Shown: positions 15,051 to 24,078, counted from the stretch's first letter. The stretch: 64,000 bases of DNA from Humibacillus xanthopallidus (GCF_006717145.1 NZ_VFQF01000002.1:372001-436000), one strand, 5' to 3'. Notes: generated by a model not told the origin, from the sequence alone. Translations and numbers: made by a program.

Positions 15051-16457
15051 TCAGGGGGTGATGGTGGGGCCGGCTCCGAGCTCGGCGCGGTCGGCGGCGG
15101 CCCGGCCGGAGTGCCAGCCCTCGGCGTCGCGGACCGCTCCCACGGAGTGGGTCTGCAGCTCGGGGAACCAGGTGCTCACGGCGTCGTCGACCTCCTCGGC
15201 GCGCGCCTCGAGCAGCGGCACGAGCTCACGGCCGGACGATCGCGCCGTCTCGGAGGCGGCCACCTCCTCGGCCGCCGTCACTGCCCGCAGGCGCTCGCCG
15301 ATGCGCGACGCGTAGGCGGTGAGGAACGACTGCCGGAAGGCCCGGGTGCGGCTCCCGCCGTGCCGGTCGGTGCGCGACCCGGCCGAGGTGAGCGTGCGGG
15401 TCGCCTGGACGAGGAGCGAGGTGAAGAGCACCTCGACGCCCTCGAGGTCGGACTCGAAACCGACCACCGTGCCGAAGCCGAGCTCGCGGCTCCAGACCAT
15501 GCGGCACCGGTTGGCGGAGGCGACGGCGTTGAGGAGCATCGCCTTGGGCCCGTCGTAGGGGTTGTCGATGCCGATGCGGCGACCCTCGGGTGCCGAGGGG
15601 CCGAGCCGGCCTGCCGCTGCGGTGGCCGCGAGCAGCGCCGCGTCGATGCTGTGCCGCGCCATGAGGGCCTGGGCGCCGGCGGTGAAGGTCTCGGCCTCGG
15701 CCTCGAAGGTCGTCGACTCGGCCTTGGCGAGGAGCATCCGGACCTTGCTGAGGATGCGCTCGTCGACGACGGGTCGGTCATCGCCTCCGCCGGCGGGGGA
15801 GGGCGCCGCCACGACGGTGCCGGGCACGGGCGTGAGCAGCTCGAGCACGGGCAGCCGTGCGACGAGGTGCAGGACGGTGAGCGCACGCGACATGAGGGTG
15901 AACCAGTCGGTGCCCTTGTCGCGGTGGGCGTCGAGCAAGGTGCTCGAGCCCTCCCACCACACGGTGCCCCCGAGCTCGCGCAGCTGCGCCCACCAGCGCC
16001 GGTCGACGGTGGCAGGCGCGTAGCGGCTGAGCTCGTGGCTCATGACGTCGACGGCGAACGCCTGCTCCGCGACACCGAGCCGGCGGCCCGCCAGCCGGTG
16101 CACGTCGCTCGGCTGCCAGCCGCGCTCCCAGGCCACGGTCGTCGCGGCCGTCAGGGAGTCGAGCAGGATCGTCACCACGTCGCGCTGGGTCGTCGGTGAC
16201 GCGCACCTGCCCGCCAGCGTCACCGCCGCGTCGTCGAGGTGGTCGCCCACGCCGACGTCGAGAGCGTGGAGGGCCTGGCTGATGAGGGCCCCCACCGCCA
16301 CGCGCCCGTCCTCACCCGTCCCGGTGGCGCCGGCACCCGGTCCACCCGGCTCTGTTCCAGGCCGCACCGTTCCAGGCCGCACCGTTCCAGCCCGCCCCGT
16401 TGCTGCCCGCTGCGTGGCCACCCGTGCCGGACCCGCGCCCTGCCGCTGCTCTCGCAC
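15051..16457 (-). CDS. DUF2786 protein, N-terminus apparently frameshifted
   Basis: Predicted 468-residue protein with a central DUF2786 domain (KVRMLLAKAESTTFEAEAET followed by FTAGAQALMARHSID), a family of unknown function. The C-terminal third is rich in Arg and Glu. A GTG at 16457 opens the long frame, but no ribosome site precedes it. In a different frame an ATG at 16485, after a purine-rich GGGGGCAGG, encodes MGKDKRARRRARAA, the usual basic start of this family; codon bias switches frames at about 16455. One base therefore seems lost in the CGGCGGCGT run. A 15-bp repeat encodes RPGTV copies near residue 25. The gene ends against the 49-bp tandem array. Confidence 0.8.
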   Translation of the reverse strand: MREQRQGAGPARVATQRAATGRAGTVRPGTVRPGTEPGGPGAGATGTGEDGRVAVGALISQALHALDVGVGDHLDDAAVTLAGRCASPTTQRDVVTILLDSLTAATTVAWERGWQPSDVHRLAGRRLGVAEQAFAVDVMSHELSRYAPATVDRRWWAQLRELGGTVWWEGSSTLLDAHRDKGTDWFTLMSRALTVLHLVARLPVLELLTPVPGTVVAAPSPAGGGDDRPVVDERILSKVRMLLAKAESTTFEAEAETFTAGAQALMARHSIDAALLAATAAAGRLGPSAPEGRRIGIDNPYDGPKAMLLNAVASANRCRMVWSRELGFGTVVGFESDLEGVEVLFTSLLVQATRTLTSAGSRTDRHGGSRTRAFRQSFLTAYASRIGERLRAVTAAEEVAASETARSSGRELVPLLEARAEEVDDAVSTWFPELQTHSVGAVRDAEGWHSGRAAADRAELGAGPTITP

Positions 16458-16592
16458 GCCGCCGCGCCCGCTTGTCCTTGCCCATCCTGCCCCCGCCTTC
16501 CCGGTCGTGAGCGCTCATGCTGCCACCCGCGGCCGACGCCTCGCCGGGTCCGACCTCCCGGCTGTGGACAACCGGCCCGTAGGTCGGTCCCC

Positions 16593-17417
16593 GTGGGGCG
16601 CACGAGGATCACCGTCACCGGCACGCCCGTGGGCGAGGTCGACCTCGCCGTCGTCACCCCGCACGGCAGCCGTCGCACGGCGGAGCTGCCACTCCTGCTC
16701 GCCCACGACGGGCCGGAGTACGCCCGGCGCGCGCACCTGCTCCAGGTCCTCCACGACGCGCACGTGGCCGGCCGGCTCCCGCTCATGCGGGTCGCGCTGC
16801 TCCGCCCGGGGCCGCGCAACGCGAGGTATGCCGCCAACCCCCACTACGCCGAAGCGCTGACCGAGCACGTGCTGCCGAGGGTGCTCACGGCATACCGGAC
16901 GGCGGGTCGGCCGACCATCATGGGAGCGAGCCTCGGAGCGCTCGCCGCGCTGCAGGCGGAGTGGCTGCGGCCGGGCACCTTCGCAGGCCTCTTCCTGCAG
17001 TCGGGGTCCTTCTTCCGCAAGCGGCTCGACGGCGAGGAGAGCTTCGAGCACTGGCACCGCGTCACGTCGTTCGTCACGCAGGTGGGGCGCGCCCGGCGGC
17101 GGCGCACGGACGCCCGCATCGCGATGACGTGCGGCTCGGCCGAGGGCAACTTGCGCAACAACGAGCTCATGGCCGCCACCCTCGAACGGCAGGGCCACGA
17201 CGTCGACCTCGGGGTCGTGCCGGGGCGCCACGACTGGCCCTCGTGGCACCGAGCCTTCGACCCCCACCTCATCGACCTGCTCGCCCTCACGACACTGCCG
17301 GCACCGGCGGCGACACGAGCGGCGACACCGGCGACGGCACCCACGGCGCGCGGAGCCGCGACAGAAGGCGCGCTTCCTGCAAGGATCGCTCTCGTCGACC
17401 GCGCCACCGGACCCTAG
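16593..17417 (+). CDS. esterase-like alpha/beta hydrolase
   Basis: Predicted 274-residue alpha/beta hydrolase resembling enterochelin-esterase-type enzymes. The nucleophile elbow is GASLGALAAL, preceded by a LLAHDGPEY oxyanion-hole region, and HDWPSWH near the C-terminus supplies the catalytic His. The last 40 residues are an Ala/Thr-rich tail. The start is probably the GTG at 16593 (VGRTRITVTG); the frame is open further upstream over DNA that is antisense to the DUF2786 gene. It ends 10 bp before the ATP-grasp gene, so the two almost certainly form an operon and may act on one metabolite. Confidence 0.8.
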   Translation: MGRTRITVTGTPVGEVDLAVVTPHGSRRTAELPLLLAHDGPEYARRAHLLQVLHDAHVAGRLPLMRVALLRPGPRNARYAANPHYAEALTEHVLPRVLTAYRTAGRPTIMGASLGALAALQAEWLRPGTFAGLFLQSGSFFRKRLDGEESFEHWHRVTSFVTQVGRARRRRTDARIAMTCGSAEGNLRNNELMAATLERQGHDVDLGVVPGRHDWPSWHRAFDPHLIDLLALTTLPAPAATRAATPATAPTARGAATEGALPARIALVDRATGP

Positions 17418-17427
17418 GAGCCCCACG

Positions 17428-18726
17428 ATGACCGAGAACGCTCAGCAGCCGTCGGCCGAGGAGGCGCCCGCGTCGTCCGCGACGAACCGCACCCACCTCG
17501 TGGGACTCCTGCTCGGGGCCGAGGAGGACTGGCCGACCGCCTTCGAGGAGCTGCTGGCGCTCGTCGGGCCGATCACGACCGACGACGGTGTCACCCATGA
17601 GCTGACGAGCGAGCGCCTCACCATCGAGCCGTTCGACCTGCGCCAGCCGGTGCGCACCGGCCTCGTCATCGACCGCCTCGCCTACTGGTACTACCACCCG
17701 CGCGAGTGGCTCAAGAAGGCCGCGCTCATGAACGACACCTACCTGCTCAACAGCCCGTTCACCTTCCAGTCGATGGAGAAGCACAGCGCCTACGTCGCCC
17801 TCATGCGTCTGGGCCTCAAGGTCCCCGAGACGTGGCTCGTGCCCTACAAGCACCCCGTCGACAACTCTCGCTGGGCCTACACGTCGGCGAAGTACAACCA
17901 GCCGTTCGACCTCAAGCAGATCGCCAACGACCTCGGATACCCGATGTACATGAAACCGTTCGACGGGGGCGGCTGGCGCGGGGTCTCGCGGATCAACGAC
18001 GAGGCCGACCTCATCAAGGCCTACGACGAGTCGGGCGAGATGCTGATGCACCTGCAGTCGACCGTCGACTACGAGCACTTCGCGCGGGCGCTCTCGATCG
18101 GCCCCGAGACCATGGTGATGGACTTCCGTCCCGACCAGCCGATGCACAACAGGTATGCCGTGTCGCACGACTTCCTGTCACCCTCGGCCGGCAAGCAGAC
18201 CGCTGCCATCAGCCGCATCGTCAACGCGATGTTCGGGTGGGAGTTCAACTCCTGCGAGATGCTCGTCGCCGGCGACGACGTCTATCCCATCGACTACGCG
18301 AACGCCTGCCCCGACGTCGCCGTGACGTCGCTGCACTACTACTTCCCCTGGGCTATCAAGGCGCTCGTGCGGTGGTCGGCCTACTGCCTCGTCACGGGAC
18401 GCCTCGGCCCGATGGACCTCGAGATGCGGCGCTACTTCGACATCGCGGACCGCACCGACCTGGGCGACGCGCAGAAGCTCGACGCCTACCTCGCCATCGC
18501 CGACGAGTACTTCGAGACCGACGCCTACTGGGCCTGGTGCGAGCGCTACCTGCCGCACCTCGACCAGGCCGTGCTCGAGTGGGTGCAGTCCGACGCGTTC
18601 CGGCGCATCCTCCGCTCGACCGTCCAGGCGACCTACCCGGCCCACGAGCAGGACCAGTTCATGGCGCACTTCTCCGGCCTCATCGGGCTCTGGGTGTCGG
18701 ACGAGAAGTCGCGTCTCGGAGTCTGA
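17428..18726 (+). CDS. ATP-grasp domain protein
   Basis: Predicted 432-residue cytoplasmic protein. The middle carries an ATP-grasp-like fold: MYMKPFDGGGWRGVSRI is the nucleotide-binding lysine/glycine-rich loop, and the later YPIDYANACPD fits the metal-binding acidic strand. ATP-grasp enzymes form acyl-phosphate intermediates and ligate carboxylates to amines or thiols. The N- and C-terminal regions (WYYHPREWLKKAALM, HYYFPWAIKALVRW) are well structured but I cannot place them. With the esterase 10 bp upstream it forms a two-gene unit of unknown product. The stop lies inside an 11-bp tandem repeat. Confidence 0.78.
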   Translation: MTENAQQPSAEEAPASSATNRTHLVGLLLGAEEDWPTAFEELLALVGPITTDDGVTHELTSERLTIEPFDLRQPVRTGLVIDRLAYWYYHPREWLKKAALMNDTYLLNSPFTFQSMEKHSAYVALMRLGLKVPETWLVPYKHPVDNSRWAYTSAKYNQPFDLKQIANDLGYPMYMKPFDGGGWRGVSRINDEADLIKAYDESGEMLMHLQSTVDYEHFARALSIGPETMVMDFRPDQPMHNRYAVSHDFLSPSAGKQTAAISRIVNAMFGWEFNSCEMLVAGDDVYPIDYANACPDVAVTSLHYYFPWAIKALVRWSAYCLVTGRLGPMDLEMRRYFDIADRTDLGDAQKLDAYLAIADEYFETDAYWAWCERYLPHLDQAVLEWVQSDAFRRILRSTVQATYPAHEQDQFMAHFSGLIGLWVSDEKSRLGV

Positions 18727-18764
18727 GGCCCGAGTCTGAGGCCGGTTTGAGGCCAGGTCTGAGG
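18720..18764. repeat. 11-bp degenerate tandem repeat at a stop codon
   Basis: Four copies of GTYTGAGGCC-type units (11-13 bp) run from the stop codon of the ATP-grasp gene. The first copy contains that TGA, and each later copy repeats it. A GCGGCGG/CCGCCGC hairpin (18773-18779 with 18785-18791) follows and overlaps the end of the convergent DUF1345 gene. Confidence 0.75.
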
Positions 18765-18780
18765 AGCGGGGTGCGGCGGG

Positions 18781-19524
18781 TCAGCCGCCGCTCCCGCTGC
18801 CGAGTCCGGCCACGAGGTTGATCGTCGCCGCGATGACGACCGTGCCGTAGAGGTAGGCAAGCATCGCGTGCCCGAGGACCACCTTGCGCACCGCCGTCGT
18901 CTTGAGGTCCGTGTCGGAGACCTGGTAGGCCATGCCCATGTTGAAGGAGAAGTAGGCGAAGTCCGAGAAGGCCGGGTCCTCGTCCTGGTTGAAGTCGATC
19001 GGCGGCGTCGGGCTGGCGTAGTAGATGCGTGCATAGCGCAGCACGTAGAGCGTGTGCACACAGAGCCAGCCCACCGCCACGGCTGCCACCCCGATGAGTG
19101 ACTCGAGGATCTGCGAGCCGCCGCGCGACTGGCTCCCGATGAGCAGGATGGCCACGCCACACAGGCTGGCGAGCCCCACGATGATGACGACGATGTCGTA
19201 CCACTTGGCGTCGCCGTCACGGCCGGCGACCTTAGCGCGGGTGTCGTCCGCGGTGTGACCGAGCACGTGCACGAGGAGTGGTACCGCGAACGCGAGGCCG
19301 CCGACGACAAAGCCGGCCAGGGAATGACTCAGCGCGTGGGTGGTCACGCCGAGGGGGATGAACAGCCCGGCGAGGACACCGAGCACGCTTGCGACGACGA
19401 GCCGCCGACGAATGGTGAGCACGCGCCGCAGGGTACTCGCGCTGCCCTCGCATCGGCTGGGAGCGGCTGGGAGCGGCTGGAAGTGCGGCTCCTGTTGGGG
19501 CTGGCCGGGGCGTGGGTATGTCAC
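18781..19524 (-). CDS. DUF1345 membrane protein
   Basis: Predicted 247-residue integral membrane protein of the DUF1345 family. Five or so hydrophobic helices are visible, and the family hallmark FAYFSFNMGMAYQVSDTDL lies in the C-terminal half. The function of DUF1345 is unknown. A GTG at 19524 gives a basic, proline-rich cytoplasmic N-terminus before the first helix; the later start nearer LTIRRRLVVAS is an alternative. It diverges from the lipid kinase gene with a 57-bp gap that must hold both promoters. Confidence 0.85.
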   Translation of the reverse strand: MTYPRPGQPQQEPHFQPLPAAPSRCEGSASTLRRVLTIRRRLVVASVLGVLAGLFIPLGVTTHALSHSLAGFVVGGLAFAVPLLVHVLGHTADDTRAKVAGRDGDAKWYDIVVIIVGLASLCGVAILLIGSQSRGGSQILESLIGVAAVAVGWLCVHTLYVLRYARIYYASPTPPIDFNQDEDPAFSDFAYFSFNMGMAYQVSDTDLKTTAVRKVVLGHAMLAYLYGTVVIAATINLVAGLGSGSGG

Positions 19525-19581
19525 CGTCTGGTCGAGCCGACGGCCGCGTCCCCCTCACGCCTCGAGCCCTAGGATCCCTCC

Positions 19582-20637
19582 ATGTCTGACACCGTGCCCG
19601 ATGTGCCCGAAGCACCCGGAAACGACGGCGTGCCCAGTGCCCGCCGCAGCCTCACCGTCGTCTACAACCCCGTCAAGGTCGACGACGTCGATGCCGCGAA
19701 GCAGCTCGTCGCCGATGCGGCCGCGAGGCACGGCTGGGGCGAGCCCCGGTGGACCCCGACCACCGCGGAGGAGACCGGCGAGAAGCAGGGGCGCGAGGCG
19801 GTCGAGGCCGGAGCCGATGTCGTCGCCTCCCTCGGCGGCGACGGCACCGTCCGGGCCGTGGCGTCCGCCCTCGTCGGCACCGACAGCGCGCTCGGTCTGC
19901 TGCCCGGGGGCACGGGCAACCTGCTCGCCCGCAACCTCGGCCTGCCCATCGACTCGCTGGAGGACGCCGTCGAGACGATGCTCTCCGGCTCCGACCGTCG
20001 CATCGACGTCGGGCTCGTCCGCACCGGCGACAGCCTCACCGAGATCGGTGCCGACGGGACCGCAGGTGCCGGGGGACGGGCCGACGACCCCGCCGAGGGC
20101 CGCCGCGAGGGCGAGGAGGTCTTCCTCGTGATGACCGGTCTCGGTCTCGACGGTGAGGTGATGGCGGGCACGAACGAGAAGGTCAAGGCCGTCATCGGCT
20201 GGGTGGCCTACGTCTTGGCGGCGATGCGCAAGATCTTCGGCCGCGGCTTCTCGGTGTCCGTGGCAGCCACCGGGGGCCCCGGCGAGAGCGACCGGCCTGG
20301 CGACCGCATCGGTCGCCACGCCCGCACGGTCGTCATCGGCAACTGCGGCACCCTGCAGGGCGGCATCGAGCTGATGCCCGAGGCCAGGCTCGACGACGGC
20401 GTGCTCGACTCGGTCGTCGTGGCACCGAAGGGGTTCTTCGGCTGGCTGTCCGTCTTCGCCGACGTCGCGACCCGACACCGCTCGGGCCACAAGCGGCTCG
20501 ACCGGCTCCGCGGGCGAGAGTTCACGGTGCTGGCGAAGGAGCCGGTCGAGACCGAGATCGACGGCGACCCCATCGGTGAGCGCCGCGCCCTGGCGGTGCG
20601 CGTCCTGCCCGACTCCCTGGTCGTGCGCGTTGGCTGA
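19582..20637 (+). CDS. diacylglycerol/lipid kinase family protein
   Basis: Predicted 351-residue cytoplasmic lipid kinase with a DAGKc catalytic domain. The nucleotide-binding SLGGDGTVRAVASAL motif and LLPGGTGNLLARNLGLP are canonical. A hydrophilic Gly/Asp-rich insert at about residues 150-175 is unusual for the family. The enzyme probably phosphorylates diacylglycerol or a related lipid, giving phosphatidate. The gene overlaps the next by a few bases and heads a three-gene unit with two PAP2-type phosphatases, which would catalyse the reverse reaction. Confidence 0.88.
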   Translation: MSDTVPDVPEAPGNDGVPSARRSLTVVYNPVKVDDVDAAKQLVADAAARHGWGEPRWTPTTAEETGEKQGREAVEAGADVVASLGGDGTVRAVASALVGTDSALGLLPGGTGNLLARNLGLPIDSLEDAVETMLSGSDRRIDVGLVRTGDSLTEIGADGTAGAGGRADDPAEGRREGEEVFLVMTGLGLDGEVMAGTNEKVKAVIGWVAYVLAAMRKIFGRGFSVSVAATGGPGESDRPGDRIGRHARTVVIGNCGTLQGGIELMPEARLDDGVLDSVVVAPKGFFGWLSVFADVATRHRSGHKRLDRLRGREFTVLAKEPVETEIDGDPIGERRALAVRVLPDSLVVRVG

Positions 20638-21370
20638 CCTCGAGGGCGACGGGCGGCCGCCGCGAGGCGGCCGGGGGCGTCGTCTGCTCAAGGCGATCGG
20701 TTTCGGGCTCGTCTTCGCCGTGCCCATCACGGCTCTGGCCTTCGTCGTCCGGGAGAAGTTCCTGCCGGTCATCGAGCTCGACGAGCGCCTCATCGTGGCA
20801 GCCACCGACATCACCCGCGACAACCCGTGGTTGCGCACCGCGCTGCTCTGGTGGCAGGAGGGCACCCAGCCGCGGGTGCTCTACGTGCTCGCGACCATCG
20901 TGTGCATCGTCGTGTGGCGCAGGTACGGCCTGCGCAGCCGGGCCCTGTGGGCCTTCGTCACGATGATGGTGGCCTGGGCGCTCCAGCTCGTCCTCAAGGA
21001 GGTCGTCCAGCGCGCCCGCCCCGTCGTCAGCGACCCGGTGTCGCACGCGCCGGGCTACAGCTTCCCGTCCGGCCACGTCGCCAACGCCGCCGCCGTCGCA
21101 ACCGTGCTCGTCCTGCTGCTCTGGCCGCTGCTCTCGCCGGCCGGGCGTCGTTGGCTCGTCGGCGGTCTGTCGCTGCTCGTGCTCGTGACCTGCCTCGACC
21201 GCGTCTTCCTCGGCGTGCACTACCCCTCGGACGCCCTGGCAGGAGTGCTCTTCGGAGTCGGCCTCGCCACAGCGTCCTACCTCGGCTATCTCGGGTGGAA
21301 CCCCACCGGCCCCGACGACGCCCCTCCGCCGGAGGGTCGCAGCGGGCCTGAGCAGAAAGGCGATTCGTGA
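20630..21370 (+). CDS. PAP2 family phosphatase (first copy)
   Basis: Predicted 246-residue membrane phosphatase of the type-2 phosphatidic acid phosphatase family with about six helices. The three catalytic blocks are present: KEVVQRARP, PSGH and a variant third block DRVFLGVHYPSD, in which the usual first Ser is Asp. It should dephosphorylate lipid phosphates at the membrane face. The likely start is a TTG at 20630, overlapping the kinase stop by 8 bases; a GTG at 20576 inside the kinase gene is the alternative. Tight overlap implies translational coupling. Confidence 0.82.
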   Translation: MADLEGDGRPPRGGRGRRLLKAIGFGLVFAVPITALAFVVREKFLPVIELDERLIVAATDITRDNPWLRTALLWWQEGTQPRVLYVLATIVCIVVWRRYGLRSRALWAFVTMMVAWALQLVLKEVVQRARPVVSDPVSHAPGYSFPSGHVANAAAVATVLVLLLWPLLSPAGRRWLVGGLSLLVLVTCLDRVFLGVHYPSDALAGVLFGVGLATASYLGYLGWNPTGPDDAPPPEGRSGPEQKGDS

Positions 21371-22098
21371 ACCACACCTTCATCCACCGCTATGAGATCG
21401 ACAGGTCGCGGCCTCCGGTGGGGTCGGCCCTGCGCGACATGGCGCTGCGCGTGCTCGCGCCGGCGATCGTGCTCTTCGGCATCATCGTCGGCCTCGGCTT
21501 CCTCATCGTCGGCCCACTGGGCGACCTCAAGTCCGAGAACTCCATCAGCAAGGCCCTGGCCGACGGTCGCACCGCCACGTGGAACTCCATCACTGCGGTC
21601 TGGTCGCACATCGGCAACACCGAGATCATCATCGGCGTCTGCGTCATCATGGTGGCCCTCGTGTGGTGGCGCACCAAGGAGTGGTGGTATGCCGTCGTGC
21701 CGGCTCTCGCCATCGCCGCTCAGGCGAGCGTCTTCGTCGCTGCCACGACGATCACGGGCCGCGACCGCCCGACCGTTCCGCACCTCGACCCGGCGCCGCC
21801 GACCTCGAGCTACCCGAGTGGCCACATGGGTGCAGCCACGGCTCTCTACCTCACCTTCGCGATGATGGCCCAGCGCATCGAGCAGACCTGGCTCCGTCGT
21901 CTCGTCACGAGCATCTGCATCCTCGTGCCGTTCCTCGTCGGCTATGCCCGGCTCTACCGCGGCATGCACCACCTCTCCGATGTCCTCGTCGGTGCCGTGA
22001 ACGGCGCGGTCTGCATGCTGCTGGCGTGGAACTATCTGCGCCGCAAGACATCCGGCACGACGGTCGGCAGCCAGGCCCGCGAGGCCGTGCGGCACTGA
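21367..22098 (+). CDS. PAP2 family phosphatase (second copy)
   Basis: Predicted 243-residue membrane phosphatase related to, but clearly diverged from, the copy just upstream. The blocks TTITGRDRP, YPSGHMGAA and RLYRGMHHLSD match the PAP2 catalytic signature. The GTG start at 21367 overlaps the preceding stop as GTGA. Two successive lipid phosphatases behind a lipid kinase suggest different substrates (for example phosphatidate and undecaprenyl or phosphatidylglycerol phosphate), which is inference. A strong terminator hairpin follows. Confidence 0.87.
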   Translation: MNHTFIHRYEIDRSRPPVGSALRDMALRVLAPAIVLFGIIVGLGFLIVGPLGDLKSENSISKALADGRTATWNSITAVWSHIGNTEIIIGVCVIMVALVWWRTKEWWYAVVPALAIAAQASVFVAATTITGRDRPTVPHLDPAPPTSSYPSGHMGAATALYLTFAMMAQRIEQTWLRRLVTSICILVPFLVGYARLYRGMHHLSDVLVGAVNGAVCMLLAWNYLRRKTSGTTVGSQAREAVRH

Positions 22099-22136
22099 CC
22101 CAGGGCCAACCTGACGGGCCTCGCCCGCCAGACGCC

Positions 22137-22170
22137 AATCGCCGGGAACCCCCAAGGGTTCCCGGCGATT
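22137..22170. terminator. 15-bp stem terminator
   Basis: Positions 22137-22151 and 22156-22170 are perfect reverse complements (AATCGCCGGGAACCC) with a 4-nt loop, between the PAP2 gene and the convergent DUF1206 gene. It probably terminates both. Confidence 0.9.
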
Positions 22171-22210
22171 CGTGTGTGTCGTGCAGAGCGCAGCGGCCCA
22201 GCGAGACCGG

Positions 22211-22996
22211 TCAGACGTCGGCGTGGCGGGCGCGGCCGAAGCAGTAGACGCCGAAGGCGATGAGCCCGACGGCAACGAGTCCGAGGAGCACCGGGCCGCC
22301 GGGGGCGCCGAGGAGGTTGTGCAGGGCCCCGTCGAGGCCCTTGGCCTCGCTCGGCTTATGGCGCACGGCCGCAAGCACGAAGAGGCCGCCCACGATGGCG
22401 AGCGCGATGCCCTTGGCGATGTAGCCCACCCGACCGGCCTTGACGATCCACTCGCCCGGGTGCGACTCGAGGTCGCTGAGGAACTTCTTCTTCCAGCCCT
22501 TGACGACGTGATAGACGCCGACACCGATGACGACGAGTCCGACGAGAGCGACGAGCCACTGGCCGGCCGGCTTCTCCATGAGGGTCGCGGTGAAGTCGGT
22601 CGACTGCTTCTTGCTCGACGAGCCGCTGCCGGTGGCGAACTTGAGCGCCGTCCAGGCGAGGACGATGTAGACAATCGCCTTGGCGCTGGCCTTGACCCGG
22701 TCGCTCGTCTCGGTGCTGCCGGTGATCGCCTCGGTGACCTGCCAGATGCCCAGGCCGAGCCACGCGACCACGGCGATCCAGAGCACGACCACGCCGAGGG
22801 GGTTGTCCGCGAGCGACCCGAGAGCTCCGGACTGGTCGGCACTCGTGCCCTTGGACCCGAAGGCGAGTGCGAGGGCGATGACGCCGATGATGATGTGGAG
22901 CACGCCGTTGACGGCGTAGCCGATGCGTGCCGCCGTCTCGAGAGCCGGGTGGTCACCGGCCTGCCGCGAGACCTGCTTGACGTCGGTCGAATCCAT
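22211..22996 (-). CDS. DUF1206 membrane protein
   Basis: Predicted 261-residue membrane protein built from three DUF1206 repeats of two helices each. Each repeat starts with a similar Gly-Tyr motif (ARIGYAVNGVLHIIIGV, DRVKASAKAIVYIVLAW, GRVGYIAKGIALAIVGG). Function is unknown; the family is often found near stress or redox genes. The ATG at 22996 starts the conserved part, with about 20 open codons upstream that are not needed. It lies 92 bp downstream of the BAAT-like hydrolase on the same strand. Confidence 0.87.
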   Translation of the reverse strand: MDSTDVKQVSRQAGDHPALETAARIGYAVNGVLHIIIGVIALALAFGSKGTSADQSGALGSLADNPLGVVVLWIAVVAWLGLGIWQVTEAITGSTETSDRVKASAKAIVYIVLAWTALKFATGSGSSSKKQSTDFTATLMEKPAGQWLVALVGLVVIGVGVYHVVKGWKKKFLSDLESHPGEWIVKAGRVGYIAKGIALAIVGGLFVLAAVRHKPSEAKGLDGALHNLLGAPGGPVLLGLVAVGLIAFGVYCFGRARHADV

Positions 22997-23088
22997 GTGA
23001 GCGGTCCTGTCGGTAGAGGGGTCCCCGTGTGCACCCGTGAACATACCCACCACGGGTCCCCCACTTGCGGCCTGCGCGTCCGCCGTTC

Positions 23089-23943
23089 TCAGTGCTCCGG
23101 AGCGCCGAGGACGCGCCGGATCTCGGGCCAGGCGAGCAGGCCCAGCGCCCGGTCGGCAGGCTCGGTGCCGCCGCGCTGCATCGCGGCGCCACCCGCGGCG
23201 ACGCCCTCTCCGGGCAGGATCACGCGGTGGCCCGCGTCCGGGTGCGTCACGAGGGTCGTCGGCAGGCCGTATGCCGTCCGGCGGGCCTCGACCGCCCGGG
23301 CGAAGTCGAGCGCGGGCCAGACCCGGTCGTCGCCCCCGGCGACGAGCAGGACGTCGCCGAAGAAGCGTTCCACCGGGATCGTCGCCGCCTCGACCCGGTC
23401 GGCGAAGGTGTCGAGGCTCGTGCGATAGACGGGCTCGAAGGCCGGTGGGTCACCTGTCACCGCGACGTCGTCGTCATAGGGCACATAGGGAAGCGCCCGA
23501 CCGGCCCTCGACCACGACGAATGCTGGGGGCGCAGCTCACCGTCCGGCCCTGGCGAGACGGCCGCCCACGCGACGTGGCTCGGCGACAGCGCGACGACAG
23601 CGTCCACGCGCGGGTCGTCGGCGGCATACAGCAGGAAGGCCTCGGCGCTCTTGGAGACGCCCACGAGGACGACCCGATCACACTGGGGGGCAAGGCGACC
23701 CACGGCCCAGTCGAAGCTCTCGAGCGGCAGCTCCCAGATGCCGTGCGGCTGGCCGGGCGCCCCGAACCACCGGTAGGAGAGGGCGGTCGCACCGACGCCG
23801 GCCAGCACCGTCGCACGCTGGGTCTCGACCCTGCCGCTCGATCCCGAGAGCACGAGGACACCCGTGCCGGTGGCCCCTCGCGCGTCGGCCGGGCGCACCC
23901 AGACTCCGTCGACGTCCGGCAGGGCCTCGCTGCGCAGCTGCAT
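23089..23943 (-). CDS. BAAT C-terminal-like acyl hydrolase
   Basis: Predicted 284-residue alpha/beta hydrolase resembling the C-terminal domain of bile acid-CoA:amino acid N-acyltransferase and related acyl-CoA thioesterases. The nucleophile elbow is VLVGVSKSAEAFLL, the Asp lies in AGGDDRVWPA and the His in DAGHRVILPGEG. It lacks the N-terminal domain of true BAAT enzymes, so a cytoplasmic thioesterase/acyltransferase is the safe call. The ATG at 23943 begins directly. It is divergent from the vWA-PKD gene. Confidence 0.8.
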   Translation of the reverse strand: MQLRSEALPDVDGVWVRPADARGATGTGVLVLSGSSGRVETQRATVLAGVGATALSYRWFGAPGQPHGIWELPLESFDWAVGRLAPQCDRVVLVGVSKSAEAFLLYAADDPRVDAVVALSPSHVAWAAVSPGPDGELRPQHSSWSRAGRALPYVPYDDDVAVTGDPPAFEPVYRTSLDTFADRVEAATIPVERFFGDVLLVAGGDDRVWPALDFARAVEARRTAYGLPTTLVTHPDAGHRVILPGEGVAAGGAAMQRGGTEPADRALGLLAWPEIRRVLGAPEH

Positions 23944-24078
23944 CGGGCGATGCTAACCGCCTCGTGACGGCCGACGTATCACCGAGCGGGGGCGGGGCCA
24001 CTTTCCGGACATCGGGGGCACAACGGGCGACGCCGGGCCACAGGGGGCTCGTCGCACCCGATCCAGAGGGGGATACAC

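Noticed and set aside
14511-16199. 562-codon open frame across the repeat island
   Set aside because: Its first half translates the 49-bp repeats and its second half is antisense to DUF2786; composition is repeat-driven.
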